This document shows, piece by piece, positions 47,101 to 57,967 of a stretch of 64,000 bases of DNA. Every line of letters begins with the position of its first letter. The first letter of the stretch is position 1. Source of the DNA: Antedon bifida (Eukaryota > Echinodermata > Crinoidea > Comatulida > Antedonidae); the NCBI GenBank assembly GCA_963402885.1, contig OY727097.1, positions 558,001-622,000 on the forward strand. The letters run 5' to 3'. The translations under genes and the position numbers were made by a program. Below the pieces are notes generated by a model. It ran no database searches, was not told where the DNA came from, and saw nothing but the letters and a program-made list of their open reading frames with translations.

Positions 47101-49190
47101 TTATCCAAACTGTCAGAGGGGTATTAGTTGTAATGTAATCGTAATACTACAGTGTACTAGCAATTGTTTACCTTACTATTTAGTATAAAAAAAAGATATC
47201 TTCAAAGGTACGTTTCTACAATACTTTTTGAAAATCTGACAAACCTGTGTTTTTGGTATCTTATGTTCAATTGGTTTTCTAAAATCTCAACACAGTCTCA
47301 GTAAATCTCCCAAAACAAGATTTTTGTTGTCTAAAAAGTAAAAAAAATATTAATTCAAAATCCAATCACTTTCCTTACAGAAAAAACACCATCCTACTAT
47401 TTTAAGTCTTTATATCTCCTCTGTTTTTGTTACCACGGTAACTGACAAATCTATTAATAAATCTTACTCTGGCTGAAAAAAAGTGTATCATAGGATGCTT
47501 TTAACATACCACCTGGCTACAATATCCAGGATTATACTATGATTGTGATAGGCTATGATATTATTAGTTCATAATGTATTCCATTTAAAAGAGGGATTAT
47601 CTTTGATTGACAGGGACAGATTCATCCATTATTTCCAAAAATGGAATACATTAAAATATTAAATTATTATCAACGGTCAAAATGAAGTATACTCTATTCT
47701 TATATAGTTCAATTTTAGACAGACTTAAAGAATATTTATATCATCAACCCAAAAAGACTGGCAACTCTCCCCCAAAATACAGCCACAAGACTGGCAACTC
47801 TCCTCCAAAATACAACGACAAGACTGGTAACTCTCCCCCAAATACAGCCACAAGACTGGTAACTAAACTCTCCTCCAAAACACAGTGACAAGACTGGTAA
47901 CTCTCCTCCAACAAAACACAACGATAAGACTGTTAATTCTCCTACAAAATATTTATTAAAAGCTACCTCCCCATTATTATATTTCACTGTTGTTTTATAG
48001 GAATCACCAACACAAGAATGCAAATCTGCTTTGATGAAGATGGAGTATTGCTCCTCATGTAAAGGAATATCATCAGATGTAGCGCCATGTGACGGACTTT
48101 GTACGAACATCATGAAAGCATGTCTAGCGCAACAGGCCGAACTTCAAACAGAGTGGACTAAATTCATTGGTAAGTATGGTCTGGAAATCTACTTCTCGCA
48201 TGTTTATGATGTCAGCGACTTCATTATTCTTTGTTCTTTGTTATTCTGTTATGGAGTGAGTGCAGAATCTGTTTGGGCTTTAGCCTATTCTCATTCCTGG
48301 TTATTTTTACATTGGTGACCGAATAAATATTATTATTATTATTATTATTATTATTGCAATTTTAGTTTTCTTTATCATTTTATTTAGCTACATTATGACC
48401 GAGTAACCAGGTTACGGTATTACTTTGTTAAATTTTAAAGTTAAATAGAAATAACAATAAGTGCATGATCCAAGCAATTTTTGTTACAGTGCATTTTGAC
48501 AATTTTCTTTCAGTTAGTATTCCAAATCGAGTTTCGTTTGAATAATGATGATGATAATGTATCTTCCTTTGTAACATTTATGTCATAGAACATTGACTGT
48601 CTCTTAACACATGTGATGTCGTCCTCTGTAACTAGGTCGCAACAGACACACACACTCATTGATAAATGTATTTGAATGATTTAACGAGTTTTAAATTCGT
48701 TAGCTAGATACAAGCATTTATGTAATTGGCATTTAGAAGGCAATGACACAGATATCAAGTAAATTTACATAATTGTAAATAATTCCACAGAATATGTGAC
48801 TAAAGTTATCAACATATCATTTAATACCTGATGGAGATGCTATACACAAATGCTATATCCAATCAACATTATATCTACATTAAATTTACTACTAACCAGA
48901 TAATTTACTGTTTTGTATCATTGTTACTTTTGCAATAATTTCCTGTAATAGCTACAATGTGGTATTAAAGCAATTTATTAATAAACAAATGAACAAATCT
49001 TATATTCTGACGCCTAATGGTTTATTTCAACAATGATGTAAATGTTTTTTTTTATGTAGAACATATGTTGAAACTAGGAGATAGAATGGGAGCATCTTTT
49101 AACATAGAAACAGTTATTGATTCAATCAATGTTAAAATATCAGAAGGAATCATGAACTATCAAGAAAATACACAGCATGTAACAGAAAAA
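29121..49190 (+). CDS. Glypican, GPC4/GPC6 (dally-like) type, 3'-partial
   Basis: Cell-surface heparan-sulfate proteoglycan core protein, normally GPI-anchored and a modulator of Wnt, Hedgehog, BMP and FGF signals. Exons: 29121-29298, 31397-31555, 42849-43237, 48001-48169, 49060-49190. All phases agree; 342 residues. Exon 1 gives an ATG and a hydrophobic signal segment (LFVILTVFINLIVTV). Exon 2 carries CGTGFSCC, the glypican N-terminal cysteine motif. Exon 3 carries MFEHTYGDLY and the helical N-lobe. Exon 4 carries YCSSCKG...PCDGLCTNIMKACLAQQ, the conserved cysteine block. Exon 5 carries FNIETVIDSINVKISEGIMN, close to GPC4/6. Exon boundaries match my memory of vertebrate GPC4/6. The C-terminal exons, Ser-Gly attachment sites and GPI signal lie beyond 64000. 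Confidence 0.93.
29299..31396 (+). other. Glypican intron 1
   Basis: 2.1 kb, AT-rich, no exon seen. Holds a strong hairpin at 31216-31297, about 100 bp before exon 2. Confidence 0.6.
31216..31297. repeat. Hairpin-forming inverted repeat before glypican exon 2
   Basis: AGTTCTTTTTGCAAAGGCAA... (31216-31246) pairs with 31264-31297 with a 3-nt difference in A-run length and two mismatches. The loop is 17 bp. It may be a small foldback MITE. Confidence 0.65.
40500..40649 (+). mobile_element. MITE family copy 9
   Basis: Nearly complete, 150 bp, both terminal repeats recognisable (left GCTCTGTCTACACTATCA, right TAGTGTAGAAAGAGCTT). Two perfect CArG boxes (both CCATATATGG). Confidence 0.8.
42749..42780 (+). 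repeat. 32-bp sequence shared with 9339-9370
   Basis: TTGAGATCCCGTCACTGATA followed by TCCACAGCATTG matches 9339-9370 at 28 of 32 positions. It lies 69 bp before glypican exon 3; the other copy lies about 270 bp before a myosin exon. Confidence 0.5.
44248..44358 (+). repeat. Two-unit direct repeat, period ~66 bp
   Basis: TTGACTGGCAGAATAATTAT with following GCCCAAT recurs at 44314 with minor changes. Confidence 0.6.
46132..46264 (+). mobile_element. MITE family copy 10 with TA target duplication
   Basis: 133 bp, flanked by TA at 46130-46131 and 46265-46266. The left terminus has a small insertion (AAGCTGCTCTGTC). One perfect CArG box. Confidence 0.85.
47754..47950 (+). repeat. 32-38-bp minisatellite before glypican exon 4
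   Basis: Six units starting AAGACTGG(C/T)AACTCTCC and ending in CAAAATACA(G/A)C; unit length varies from 32 to 38 bp. The first three could be read as KTGNSPPKY repeats, but the length changes break the frame and the array lies 50 bp upstream of an acceptor, so it is intronic. Confidence 0.85.
48329..48355 (+). repeat. (TAT)n microsatellite, possible LINE tail
   Basis: About nine ATT units follow GGTGACCGAATAAATA, the usual form of a non-LTR 3' end with a trinucleotide tail. Located 160 bp after glypican exon 4. Confidence 0.45.
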
Positions 49191-49357
49191 GTAAGTACAG
49201 TCCTTAACACCATCTTATATGTCAAGAGAAAACTTTCATTTATCATCAAAAATGAAAATATTTAAAAAGTGGCAGTTTGGAAGTATGGATTAATTTCAAA
49301 CGACAAACAAATAAATGTTTTTACTGTGGACCTGCGATCAAGTTAATAATAGTTCAC

Positions 49358-49507
49358 TTGAGGGCATATTTGTGGACTGTACCATTTATGGAGAGGGATA
49401 TTCAATGAATTTTCTACTTTTTGAGTATATCTCACTCTTTGAGAAGAATTAGGCATTTGTTGGTTTATCCAGGTAAGTACTACCAACACCATTTCTGGTT
49501 TGTGTAT
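49358..49507 (+). repeat. 'TGTTGGTTTATCCAG' repeat, copy A
   Basis: Shares an ordered set of blocks with 61766-61917 (+) and 63791-63900 (-): TTGAGGGCAT, ACCATTT(A/G)TGGAGAGG, CTCTTTGAG, and TTGTTGGTTTATCCAG followed by CTACCAACACCA. Element class unknown. Confidence 0.6.
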
Positions 49508-52146
49508 TCATTATTATAAAGTATTTTTATATTTCTTTATGAAGGTTGATACATTTTTATTAATAATTCTTGACACATGATTTTGTGTCTAAAAACAAAA
49601 TATGATTCATCTGACTCAATTCCAATTGCAGACTAGTGACGACAGAGTTATATATAGTAGTATGAACATTATAGTGTAACATGATTGATTACATACAAAC
49701 AGATAACATTACTTCATGTATTAAATAAGCATGCAATTTACACCAAGTGACATTACTAAGAACATATAGAGAAACAACAACATCAATCTTCAACATCTTT
49801 CACTGTTCGTTTCTACTGCATAGAGAATATTGAAATTGGATTTTTGTCTTCCTAGTATAAAGTTGTCGTCGTCATAAATTCCTTTCTCAGTATGATAGGA
49901 GTCAGGCTAGTGAATTCCAAATTGCTGGGAGGTGTTCGTCGGCCAAGATATTTGCCGTGATATCATTGTTGTAGGATTTTGTTACAAAGTCTGTTGACTA
50001 ACTGGTGTAATTTTCTTGTCTTCGTCATTGTTCGTGTTTATCAGATCTCGCTAAATTTTCTATTATGTATCAAATTCTTTTTGGTATTAAGCTCTCGAGT
50101 GTTAACCTCTTTTATAGATTTGTCAGTTAAACAGTTATTTAATCAATGTGATAAACTGTAGCTTTTTTTCATATCAAATCTCCCTATTTATTATACTTTA
50201 CAGTAATTCAATCCTAAAATGCCATATTAAATCTGTAAGCATAGTTTTATAGTCAATTGTACTGTAATAAAATATTGAATTAAACAGCCAGAAAGAACAC
50301 AAACTGATCTATCGATATTGGACTGGATTCTTGATGTGGTTGCCCAGGCTAAATTTATTTTTACTTCTTATGTAACTTAGACATAAACTCAGCTTAATTT
50401 CCACCTATTTAGTGTAGTTCCTATTCGTAGTATGATTAAAAAAATTATTATTTAATTTATTTAATATTGTTTCCCCATCTCTAGATTTCTTTAGCTCTGT
50501 ACATATGTCATTGACTTTAACCAAAATCTATAACTATCTAAAATCAATATCTATATATTGCAGTTAATAATGATAGTGATTAATATTGATTTTAATTAAA
50601 TTAAATTGATTAAAATAATTAGATGATTTCAGTGAAAACATTCAGTGTTCAAAAACAAGTATTATCTTCAAATAGATAAATAAATCAGAGAATAAAAAGA
50701 ACGTGGCCATGTTTTGTATTCATGTCATGTCCAGCGAAGGCAAACACTGTAAAACAAATGTATTACAAGGAAAATATATTTGACATTTGTTACAATTTAT
50801 TAGTCATTTAATAGTGTGAGTTGGCATGAATAGCATTTAAGTTATAGTCTTAGTCGATACGCACTGCATAAAGCTAACTAAATTACTCAATATTCGCTGC
50901 TAAGTCTTACTGTGCTAAAATAAATTCTGGTAAATTTGATGCTTTGCCGCCAGATAGACTATAGAACGTGAACGTTGTTTATTGTTCAATGTCTGTGTTT
51001 GCCTGTTTATCATGACAATGTTATTACATTCAAGTTCAAATTTAAAGATGTTTTAATCTTTCTTCTTTATTGTATACACAACAAAGCTTGTTTGACAAAC
51101 AGACATACTAACTATTTAAGCCATAAACCCTAAAGCACATTGTAAAGCAATTTATCAGCATAATGTTCATGTTTTATTGTTAATGTTGAACATACTGTAA
51201 TGTTCACATGATGAATAATGGACCTCCTGAAATTATTGAATATCCAACCAGAGATGATGCCAGTAGGGTACAGTTAGCACTCCTTGCTTTTGACAGCTTT
51301 CTAAAACTATTACTATTTACTAGTATTTTTATTTTTGACAGTCTATAATAATAATTATAAGTTAGCCCTTCCCTGTTCTAGTTTTTTAACAGTATTTTTA
51401 CATTTTAATAGTATTTTAACATTGCCATTTGCAATGTATTTTTTGCTTTGTTGTTTTATTGTCTTAATTTAACCAAGCAAAACAAATTTCCATTTTAAAT
51501 TGGACCAATAAAATGTCTTGAATCTTGCATCAGTATTAATATTATATGTTAGTGCCTTCCTGTTTAAAAACAAAATCCTGCATCAGCTCCTGCCAATTTA
51601 CTTTTAAACATAGTTTTAACAGTATAGAAATTAAGCCTTGTATGTTTCAGAAATATGTTCCCATTTATGACCTGTCAATCAAACTTGACCTTTCAACTTA
51701 TTTCATATTTTGGAGTCAATATTTCTACCATTAAAGGAATGTGTTGATGCTTGTTCAATGGTGCTATAAATTTCACAACCACTGGTAGAATGTAATGTTT
51801 CTCACATTCAATTCACAGTTATTTTTTCATTAATAATTTACAATTTAACTATGTCAGAAAGCTGGATTATTATTATAAAATTATATTACTCTGCGGAAAT
51901 GTTTATAGCATGTCAGTAATGATATTAAATTTAACATGATACCAATATTTTATGTACACTGGGAATACAATGTAAAACATGCTACAACAAGATTATTGGG
52001 ACATAAAAAGGAAAACTATTAAATTCAGATTTAAAATTAACATCAGTATGCAAAAATACAGAATACAGAAAGGAGGTAATATTGAACACCTAAAATAAGT
52101 AATTTTTATAATTTTAAAATCTGATATTTTTTTGCTTTTTTATATT

Positions 52147-52270
52147 CATTCATTCATTCAACTTTTTTATTTCGGAATACCATGATGATATAATATATCC
52201 ATAGCAAAAAAGAAGCTTAATCTAAAGAAAAAATTATAAAGATAACAAAACAAAGAGTTGAGGTTGTACA
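52147..52270 (-). mobile_element. LINE 3'-end fragment with (TGAA)n tail
   Basis: On the minus strand the sequence ends in GAAATAAAAAAGTTGAATGAATGAATGAATA, the same tail type as the full-length LINE at 54053. Upstream sequence is too short or diverged to show coding. Confidence 0.45.
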
Positions 52271-52644
52271 GTATATTACAGACAAAATATATACTGTATA
52301 ACATTCATACATAAAAAATAAATATTCCTATCAAAATATTTGTTGAGAACGTTAATAATTGTCGTTTAAATTCTCCTTACTTAGGCCTCTTTGAGTAGAA
52401 ACATTCCTTCTTCTTTCTCCACCTTCTGTCAATCTAAAATGCCTCCAGCTGACTTCAATTCAATAATCTACACCTGCTGATCAAGCTTAGAAAACAGGAA
52501 CAAACCATTGGAAATATATTGTACGCCTCGATGGGTAATAAGACCTGTATTTTGTACCACCTTAATAACAAGTCTGTAGTATAATATTAGATTCCAGAAT
52601 ATTGTATACTGAATATATGAAAGTAGTATGTTTTGTACATCTAA

Positions 52645-52797
52645 AGCTCTTTCTACACTATCAAGCTTTATGTGACAAAAAAATGTGCCTATATGGAAAT
52701 GATGATGTCATAACACTACCATATTTAAGCATATCACTACCATATTTGGGCACATCACACTTTTTTTTGTCAAACTAGGATAGTGTAGAGAAAGCTT
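52645..52797 (-). mobile_element. MITE family copy 11 with TA target duplication
   Basis: 153 bp, flanked by TA at 52643-52644 and 52798-52799. Right terminal repeat partly deleted. One perfect CArG box. Confidence 0.85.
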
Positions 52798-54342
52798 TAT
52801 AGTGTTGGTAATGAAGTGTAGAGGATGAATGTCAAAAAGTAAGGGCCGGTAGGAACAAAACAGGTACCCATAAGTTTCTTAGTTGGGTGCGGTATTGGAT
52901 TTAGGTTGACAGAAGGTCTTAAAGCCTGCTCCAGAGATGAAGACTTTGAAGGTAGTTACTGTATGTCCTACCCAGCACAATTACATCTATGATCTTAGAA
53001 AGATAATACAAGTCTATAAGACCAAGCTTTGATTAAGTTCAGAACTTAAATTTGTACCACCATTCAGTCAGATCATTTGGTTGTATCGTGGACAAGTTCT
53101 TCCATGTTTGTATGGATATAGGTCAACAGTGTGGTACAATAATTGGGAATTGTTATAAATACATTGTTTTCAAAGAAGTGAATGGTGGTTGGCAGCGATT
53201 TCACCTGAATAGGAAGTATAGAAACAATGTTTGATTGTTACCTTTCACTTTTAAAAACAAAATGCTCTTAACAAACTGTCAATTCAAACCAATAAGTAAC
53301 TTCTAGTCATGGTGCCCGGCGTTCTTTGTAGTAAGTTGTTCGTTGAACCGCCAAGTTTGGAAAGATAATCGGACGTACTGTATGAAGGCGATGTTTGTTT
53401 GTGATCAATGGCGGATAATTATGATTAATATTTGAAACACCTTTGAAATTGTTGCTGATATTTAAAGATTATGCATATTTTGCATAACGCAAGCCAACAG
53501 CTCTGTCATTAATAAAGCAGTCATTTTTCTGTCTATGCTTTATGAATTTGCATTTTTGTAGACGTTAGTATCCATATATTTTCCATCTGGTAAACATTTT
53601 TAATGCAAATATTATCTTATAACTGAATTATTTACATCAAATATGAATGTTTAATTGTTCATACCAGCTGAAATTCATCTTGCCATTATGAGTTCAGATT
53701 TCCTGCAAGCAAATATGATATCATTTTAACGATCCTAGCCACTGACATATAATTTAATTCCTGTAGTAAATGATGAAACTGAAATTATTAAGATTTCATA
53801 AATTAATATCCAATTACACAGTATTTATCACTAGTTATTGGCAAGTTGTTTTCTTTTTTTATGATACTGTATTTGATAATTTAATCCCCCTTAGCAAGCC
53901 TCATTGATGATGTGTCCAACCAGGAAACTTCCTATATTATAGTTGATGTATGGGAATGCTGCAGTAATGTTACCTGGGCAACAGCAGGAGGTCATAGTAG
54001 TTTTTTTCTCTTCTGTGAGGTCATAGTTAATGAAAAGACAGGAAAGATAGCAATTCATTCATTCATTCATTCAATAGACATTTATTTACAAAATCTGAAT
54101 ACATACAGAAGGAAAACAAGAAACAGGATTGTACAGAATTATAAAAGTGTATCAGAAAATGAAGGCAAAAGCCCAGAAAGATGTTTGTAACATCTTGTGT
54201 TGGGCGAGCCTTAACACAAATAAAAAAGAAAAGAAATGCATTGAATAAAATCATAATAAATTTCATAATCTAAAATATGAATAACCGAAAAAAAAAAAAT
54301 CTGTTGGTACTGCAGATCGAGACATGACCGATTAATAAATAT

Positions 54343-57300
54343 TTAATAAGTAGAAAAGGTGTATTTTTTTAATTTTGAGAGAAGCATCTTAGGGGAAGCA
54401 GATTTTAAAATGGAGGGTGGTAGGTTGTTCCATAGGGTGGGTCCAGAGTATCGAATGTTATGTTGGAAAAAATTTGTTCTATGGGAGGGTATAGATAATT
54501 TATTTTTAGTACGTGTGTGATGGGAATGATAGAAGGAATTGGAAGTAAATATATAACAAAGATGGTGAGGAAGGATGTTGTTTAAGGCAGAGTAGACAAA
54601 AATGGTTTGTTGAATTAAGTTGATATCATTAAGTTTGATGAGATTAAGATTTGAAAATAAATGAGAGGAATGGGAAAGCGGAGGCGCGCCAGATATAATT
54701 CTGATAGCCTTCTTTTGGAGGGTATGCAATTTATTAAGGTTTGTAGGGTATGTGTTGCACCAAACAATATTACAATAACTCAAATAGGGAAGAATCATAG
54801 AGCAATACAGGATGCGTAGGATATTAGGGGGTAAATATGAAGACAAACGAAAAATAATACCAAGGCTTTTGGAAATTTTGTTTTCAGTTACACTAATGTG
54901 TGTTTTCCACGTCAGGCCAGAGTCAAGATGGACACCTAAGAATTTTGCTGATTGAACAGAGGGGATGTTTATATTTTCAATGGTAATATTGTATAGTGAT
55001 GGGTCAACATTTTTTAACTTCTGGGGGGTCCCAAACAGGATGAAGTTACATTTTTTATGGTTTATAGAAAGTTTATTAGCAGCAAAGTATTGGGACAACA
55101 TCTCTAGGTGGGAGTTGGTAGTATTAAACAGAGTTTGGATTTCAGGGTGAGAATAAGTGACAGTTGTGTCGTCAGCGTATAGGTAAAAATCAAGTAATGG
55201 GGAAGAAAGATAGATATCGTTAATGTACAGAATAAATAAAAGGGGACCGAGTAAGGAGCCTTGGGGAACACCACAAGTTACATGATTGAAATTAGAGATT
55301 GAATTGGAGAATTTTGTGCATTGGACACGATTAGAGAGGTAACTTTTGAAGAGATTTAAAGCAGGGCCACGGATTCCATAGTGAGATAATTTGAATAAGA
55401 GTATATTGTGATCAATTGTATCGAAAGCCTTGGAGAGGTCTATAAAAATTCCTAATGTGAGGTGACGGTCTTCGAAACCATCAACAATTTTATTAGTTAG
55501 GTCGATTAGAGCGGATGCAGTATTGTGGCTTTTTCTAAATCCAAATTGTTTTTTGTAGAGAATGTTGTATTTATTTATGAATGAGGACGTACGTTCATAA
55601 ATCACTCTCTCCAAGGCTTTCGAGAAAATTGAAAGAATTGAGATAGGACGATAGTTGGAGAGATCAGATTTGTTTCCGGACTTATAAATAGGAGTAACGC
55701 GCGCTATCTTCATCCTGTCTGGGAACACACCATTAGTTAAAACAAGATTAAAAATATGGGATAAAGGGAAAGAGATCAAATTGGCGACATATTTAATGGG
55801 TTTAGTTTTAAAATCGTCAATGCCAGGGGATTTGTTTGTTTCAAAGGATGTGATAATTTTTATAACTTCCGTCTCATCAACTGGATTAAGAAATAAAGAA
55901 TTATGAGTTGGATTTGGCAGAAAGTCTTTAAATGAGTTGTTGACATTGGGAATTTTGTTAGCAAGGGAGGGACCGATTTCTACAAAGTATTTGTTAAAAG
56001 CATTACATATTGTATTGGGATCTTTAGTCAGTTCACCGTTACAGTTGATAGAGATATCGGAGTTTCGATTATTGGGGTTTTTGAGTAGTGAATTGATGGT
56101 TTTCCAGGTTGCCTTGATATTATTTTTATGTTTAATGAAAGTGTCCTTGTAATGTGATTTTTTAGCCAGTTTGACCAAAGTATTTAGTTTATTGCGAAAT
56201 TTTTTGTATGTTTTTTCATTGGCGACAGAAGGACAGTGGAGGAATTTAGAATAAAGTTTCTGTTTATATTTAACTGAATTTAGCAATCCATTAGTCATCC
56301 AGGATTTTATTTTATTTTTTTTTTTTTTTGATTTTTGGAGGGGAAAGTGTTTATTATAAAGTGATTTTAATTTATTGTCAAAATTGTTATATGCAGTGTT
56401 GGGATCGTCAGTATTTATAACTTCAAGCCATTGTTGTGAAGCCACATCAATGCGAAAGTTTTCCAGGGATGTATAGTTTATTTTTCTGAACTCATGAATT
56501 TCTTCCCCATCTGAGCCAGTTGGAATATTATTAATAAAAGAAATATTGAAAACAGGAAGATGATCAGAGATATCACAATACAGTAAACCACTTATGTTGT
56601 GATGATCGAACTGATTTGTAAAAATGTTGTCAAGCAGAGTAGCAGTGGTTTTAGATATACGGGATGGCTTGTGAATACATGGAAGGTAATGGTTACTAAA
56701 CAGTGAATTTATAAAATGGCGGGCTTCATTATCAAATTCATATTTGAGAATGTCAATATTGAAATCGCCAAGGATATACACAATCTTGTTTTCTTTGGAT
56801 AATGTGGAAAGAACAGAATCTAATTCATCTGAAAATGTGTTTGGGTCAAAAGAGGGGGGCCTATAAACTGTTCCAATAACGATGTTTTTTAAATTTGGTC
56901 TGGTAATTTCGATAAAAATTGATTCGCATGTAGAGGGGTGTAGAGTCAAGTCATTTCTTGTGGAATACTGAAGGCTATCACGAATATACATGGCAACGCC
57001 ACCACCGACTTTATGGTCTCTGTGATTTGCAGTAAAATGGTAATTAGGGAGCTGTACAAGAGGGTTATCATATTTAAGCCAGGTTTCACTTACACCAATG
57101 ACATCAAATTGATGCTTTGTTGATTCTAAGAGTTGTTTAATTTGATCAATGTTTTTAAGGATACTTCTAGAGTTAAAATGAATTGTAGAAAAGCAGTCAG
57201 ATTTAGTATTCGGGAATGAGTTGGGGTAGTAGTATTGAGATAAGTTTTGGTCGTTAGAGAAAAAATGTGTATCAGGATCAATATTAGTAGTAAAATTGTC

Positions 57301-57387
57301 AGAATCATTTAAAAAGGGTGAAAAAATTAGGTTGGTTAGTCGGTCATGTTCCGAGGTGCTAGAGTCTATATCATTTGCATAGTACAT
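54343..57387 (-). CDS. LINE ORF2: endonuclease-reverse transcriptase
   Basis: 1014 residues, intact. The apurinic-type endonuclease occupies roughly residues 65-285: FNSRSI (71-76), SETWL (100-104, catalytic Glu), GTVYRPP (172-178), GDFN (207-210), SDHLP (274-278). The reverse transcriptase follows: YRPISIL (579-585), QFGFRKSHNT (614-623), FIDLSKAFD (648-656), GVPQGS (706-711) and the catalytic YADD (737-740). The C-terminus has WNNLPPSI and LLSKLKKY, the usual end of this group. All key catalytic residues seen are present, so the protein could be active. It provides target-primed reverse transcription of its own RNA. Confidence 0.95.
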   Translation of the reverse strand: MYYANDIDSSTSEHDRLTNLIFSPFLNDSDNFTTNIDPDTHFFSNDQNLSQYYYPNSFPNTKSDCFSTIHFNSRSILKNIDQIKQLLESTKHQFDVIGVSETWLKYDNPLVQLPNYHFTANHRDHKVGGGVAMYIRDSLQYSTRNDLTLHPSTCESIFIEITRPNLKNIVIGTVYRPPSFDPNTFSDELDSVLSTLSKENKIVYILGDFNIDILKYEFDNEARHFINSLFSNHYLPCIHKPSRISKTTATLLDNIFTNQFDHHNISGLLYCDISDHLPVFNISFINNIPTGSDGEEIHEFRKINYTSLENFRIDVASQQWLEVINTDDPNTAYNNFDNKLKSLYNKHFPLQKSKKKKNKIKSWMTNGLLNSVKYKQKLYSKFLHCPSVANEKTYKKFRNKLNTLVKLAKKSHYKDTFIKHKNNIKATWKTINSLLKNPNNRNSDISINCNGELTKDPNTICNAFNKYFVEIGPSLANKIPNVNNSFKDFLPNPTHNSLFLNPVDETEVIKIITSFETNKSPGIDDFKTKPIKYVANLISFPLSHIFNLVLTNGVFPDRMKIARVTPIYKSGNKSDLSNYRPISILSIFSKALERVIYERTSSFINKYNILYKKQFGFRKSHNTASALIDLTNKIVDGFEDRHLTLGIFIDLSKAFDTIDHNILLFKLSHYGIRGPALNLFKSYLSNRVQCTKFSNSISNFNHVTCGVPQGSLLGPLLFILYINDIYLSSPLLDFYLYADDTTVTYSHPEIQTLFNTTNSHLEMLSQYFAANKLSINHKKCNFILFGTPQKLKNVDPSLYNITIENINIPSVQSAKFLGVHLDSGLTWKTHISVTENKISKSLGIIFRLSSYLPPNILRILYCSMILPYLSYCNIVWCNTYPTNLNKLHTLQKKAIRIISGAPPLSHSSHLFSNLNLIKLNDINLIQQTIFVYSALNNILPHHLCYIFTSNSFYHSHHTRTKNKLSIPSHRTNFFQHNIRYSGPTLWNNLPPSILKSASPKMLLSKLKKYTFSTY

Positions 57388-57967
57388 ACCAAAAAAAAAA
57401 AAATATATGTGTTACAAAAACAAAAAACTACGACTTAACGTACTTAAAAAAGAGAAAAAAAAAAGAATCAAAATTGCAATTTAACATTTGGTTAAAATTA
57501 AGTTAACTGATATTGATAAAAAATATGATATGATGAATGAAAACAACAACAAAAATTAAAAATAATTAAAATTGAAAATGTTGGAGATGTGTATTTATGT
57601 TTAAAGTGTTAAATTGTTATTATTTTCCATTCAAAAAGTATATAGGCTATCTTGATGCTTGGCATTGTTTCCCTGGCTGACCACTTCCTCTTCTCTTCTG
57701 TCCGCTTCATCTTCTTCATGACTCTCATTCGTGATCCAGCCACTCTCACCAGTTTAATAATAAAAACATTGTCAAACAAAAGTTAATGATGAAAATAGAA
57801 GTAATAATTATGATAATCAAAATAATGATTGATAAATGAAATTAAAATGATGAATAATATGAAGGAAAAAGAAGAGCGTCTTTTATGAATGTTGTTTTCA
57901 GTTATGAGTTTGTGTTAAGTAAGGAGTACTTAGCTGTTTGTTGATCATTCCTGATTTGGGCGGAGAC

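Larger units (their letters stand above)
43238..48000 (+). other. Glypican intron 3 (4.8 kb)
   Basis: No exon recognised. Contains a two-unit direct repeat (44248-44358), MITE copy 10 (46132-46264) and a minisatellite (47754-47950) just before exon 4. Confidence 0.6.
49191..54052 (+). other. Glypican intron 5, first part
   Basis: No exon recognised. Holds a copy of an unclassified repeat (49358-49507), a LINE-type tail (52147-52270) and MITE copy 11 (52645-52797). The rest is AT-rich sequence in which I see no structure. Confidence 0.5.

Noticed and set aside
47682-47888. Open frame with KTGNSPPKY repeats
   Set aside because: It is the minisatellite read in one frame; unit lengths change the frame and it lies just upstream of an acceptor inside a glypican intron.
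53052-53234. 60-codon frame with several cysteines
   Set aside because: Tempting as a cysteine-rich exon, but it matches no glypican block and has no clear acceptor/donor pair.
53912-54190. 92-codon frame before the LINE as a possible glypican exon
   Set aside because: No resemblance to glypican C-terminal exons, and it runs through the LINE (TGAA)n tail.
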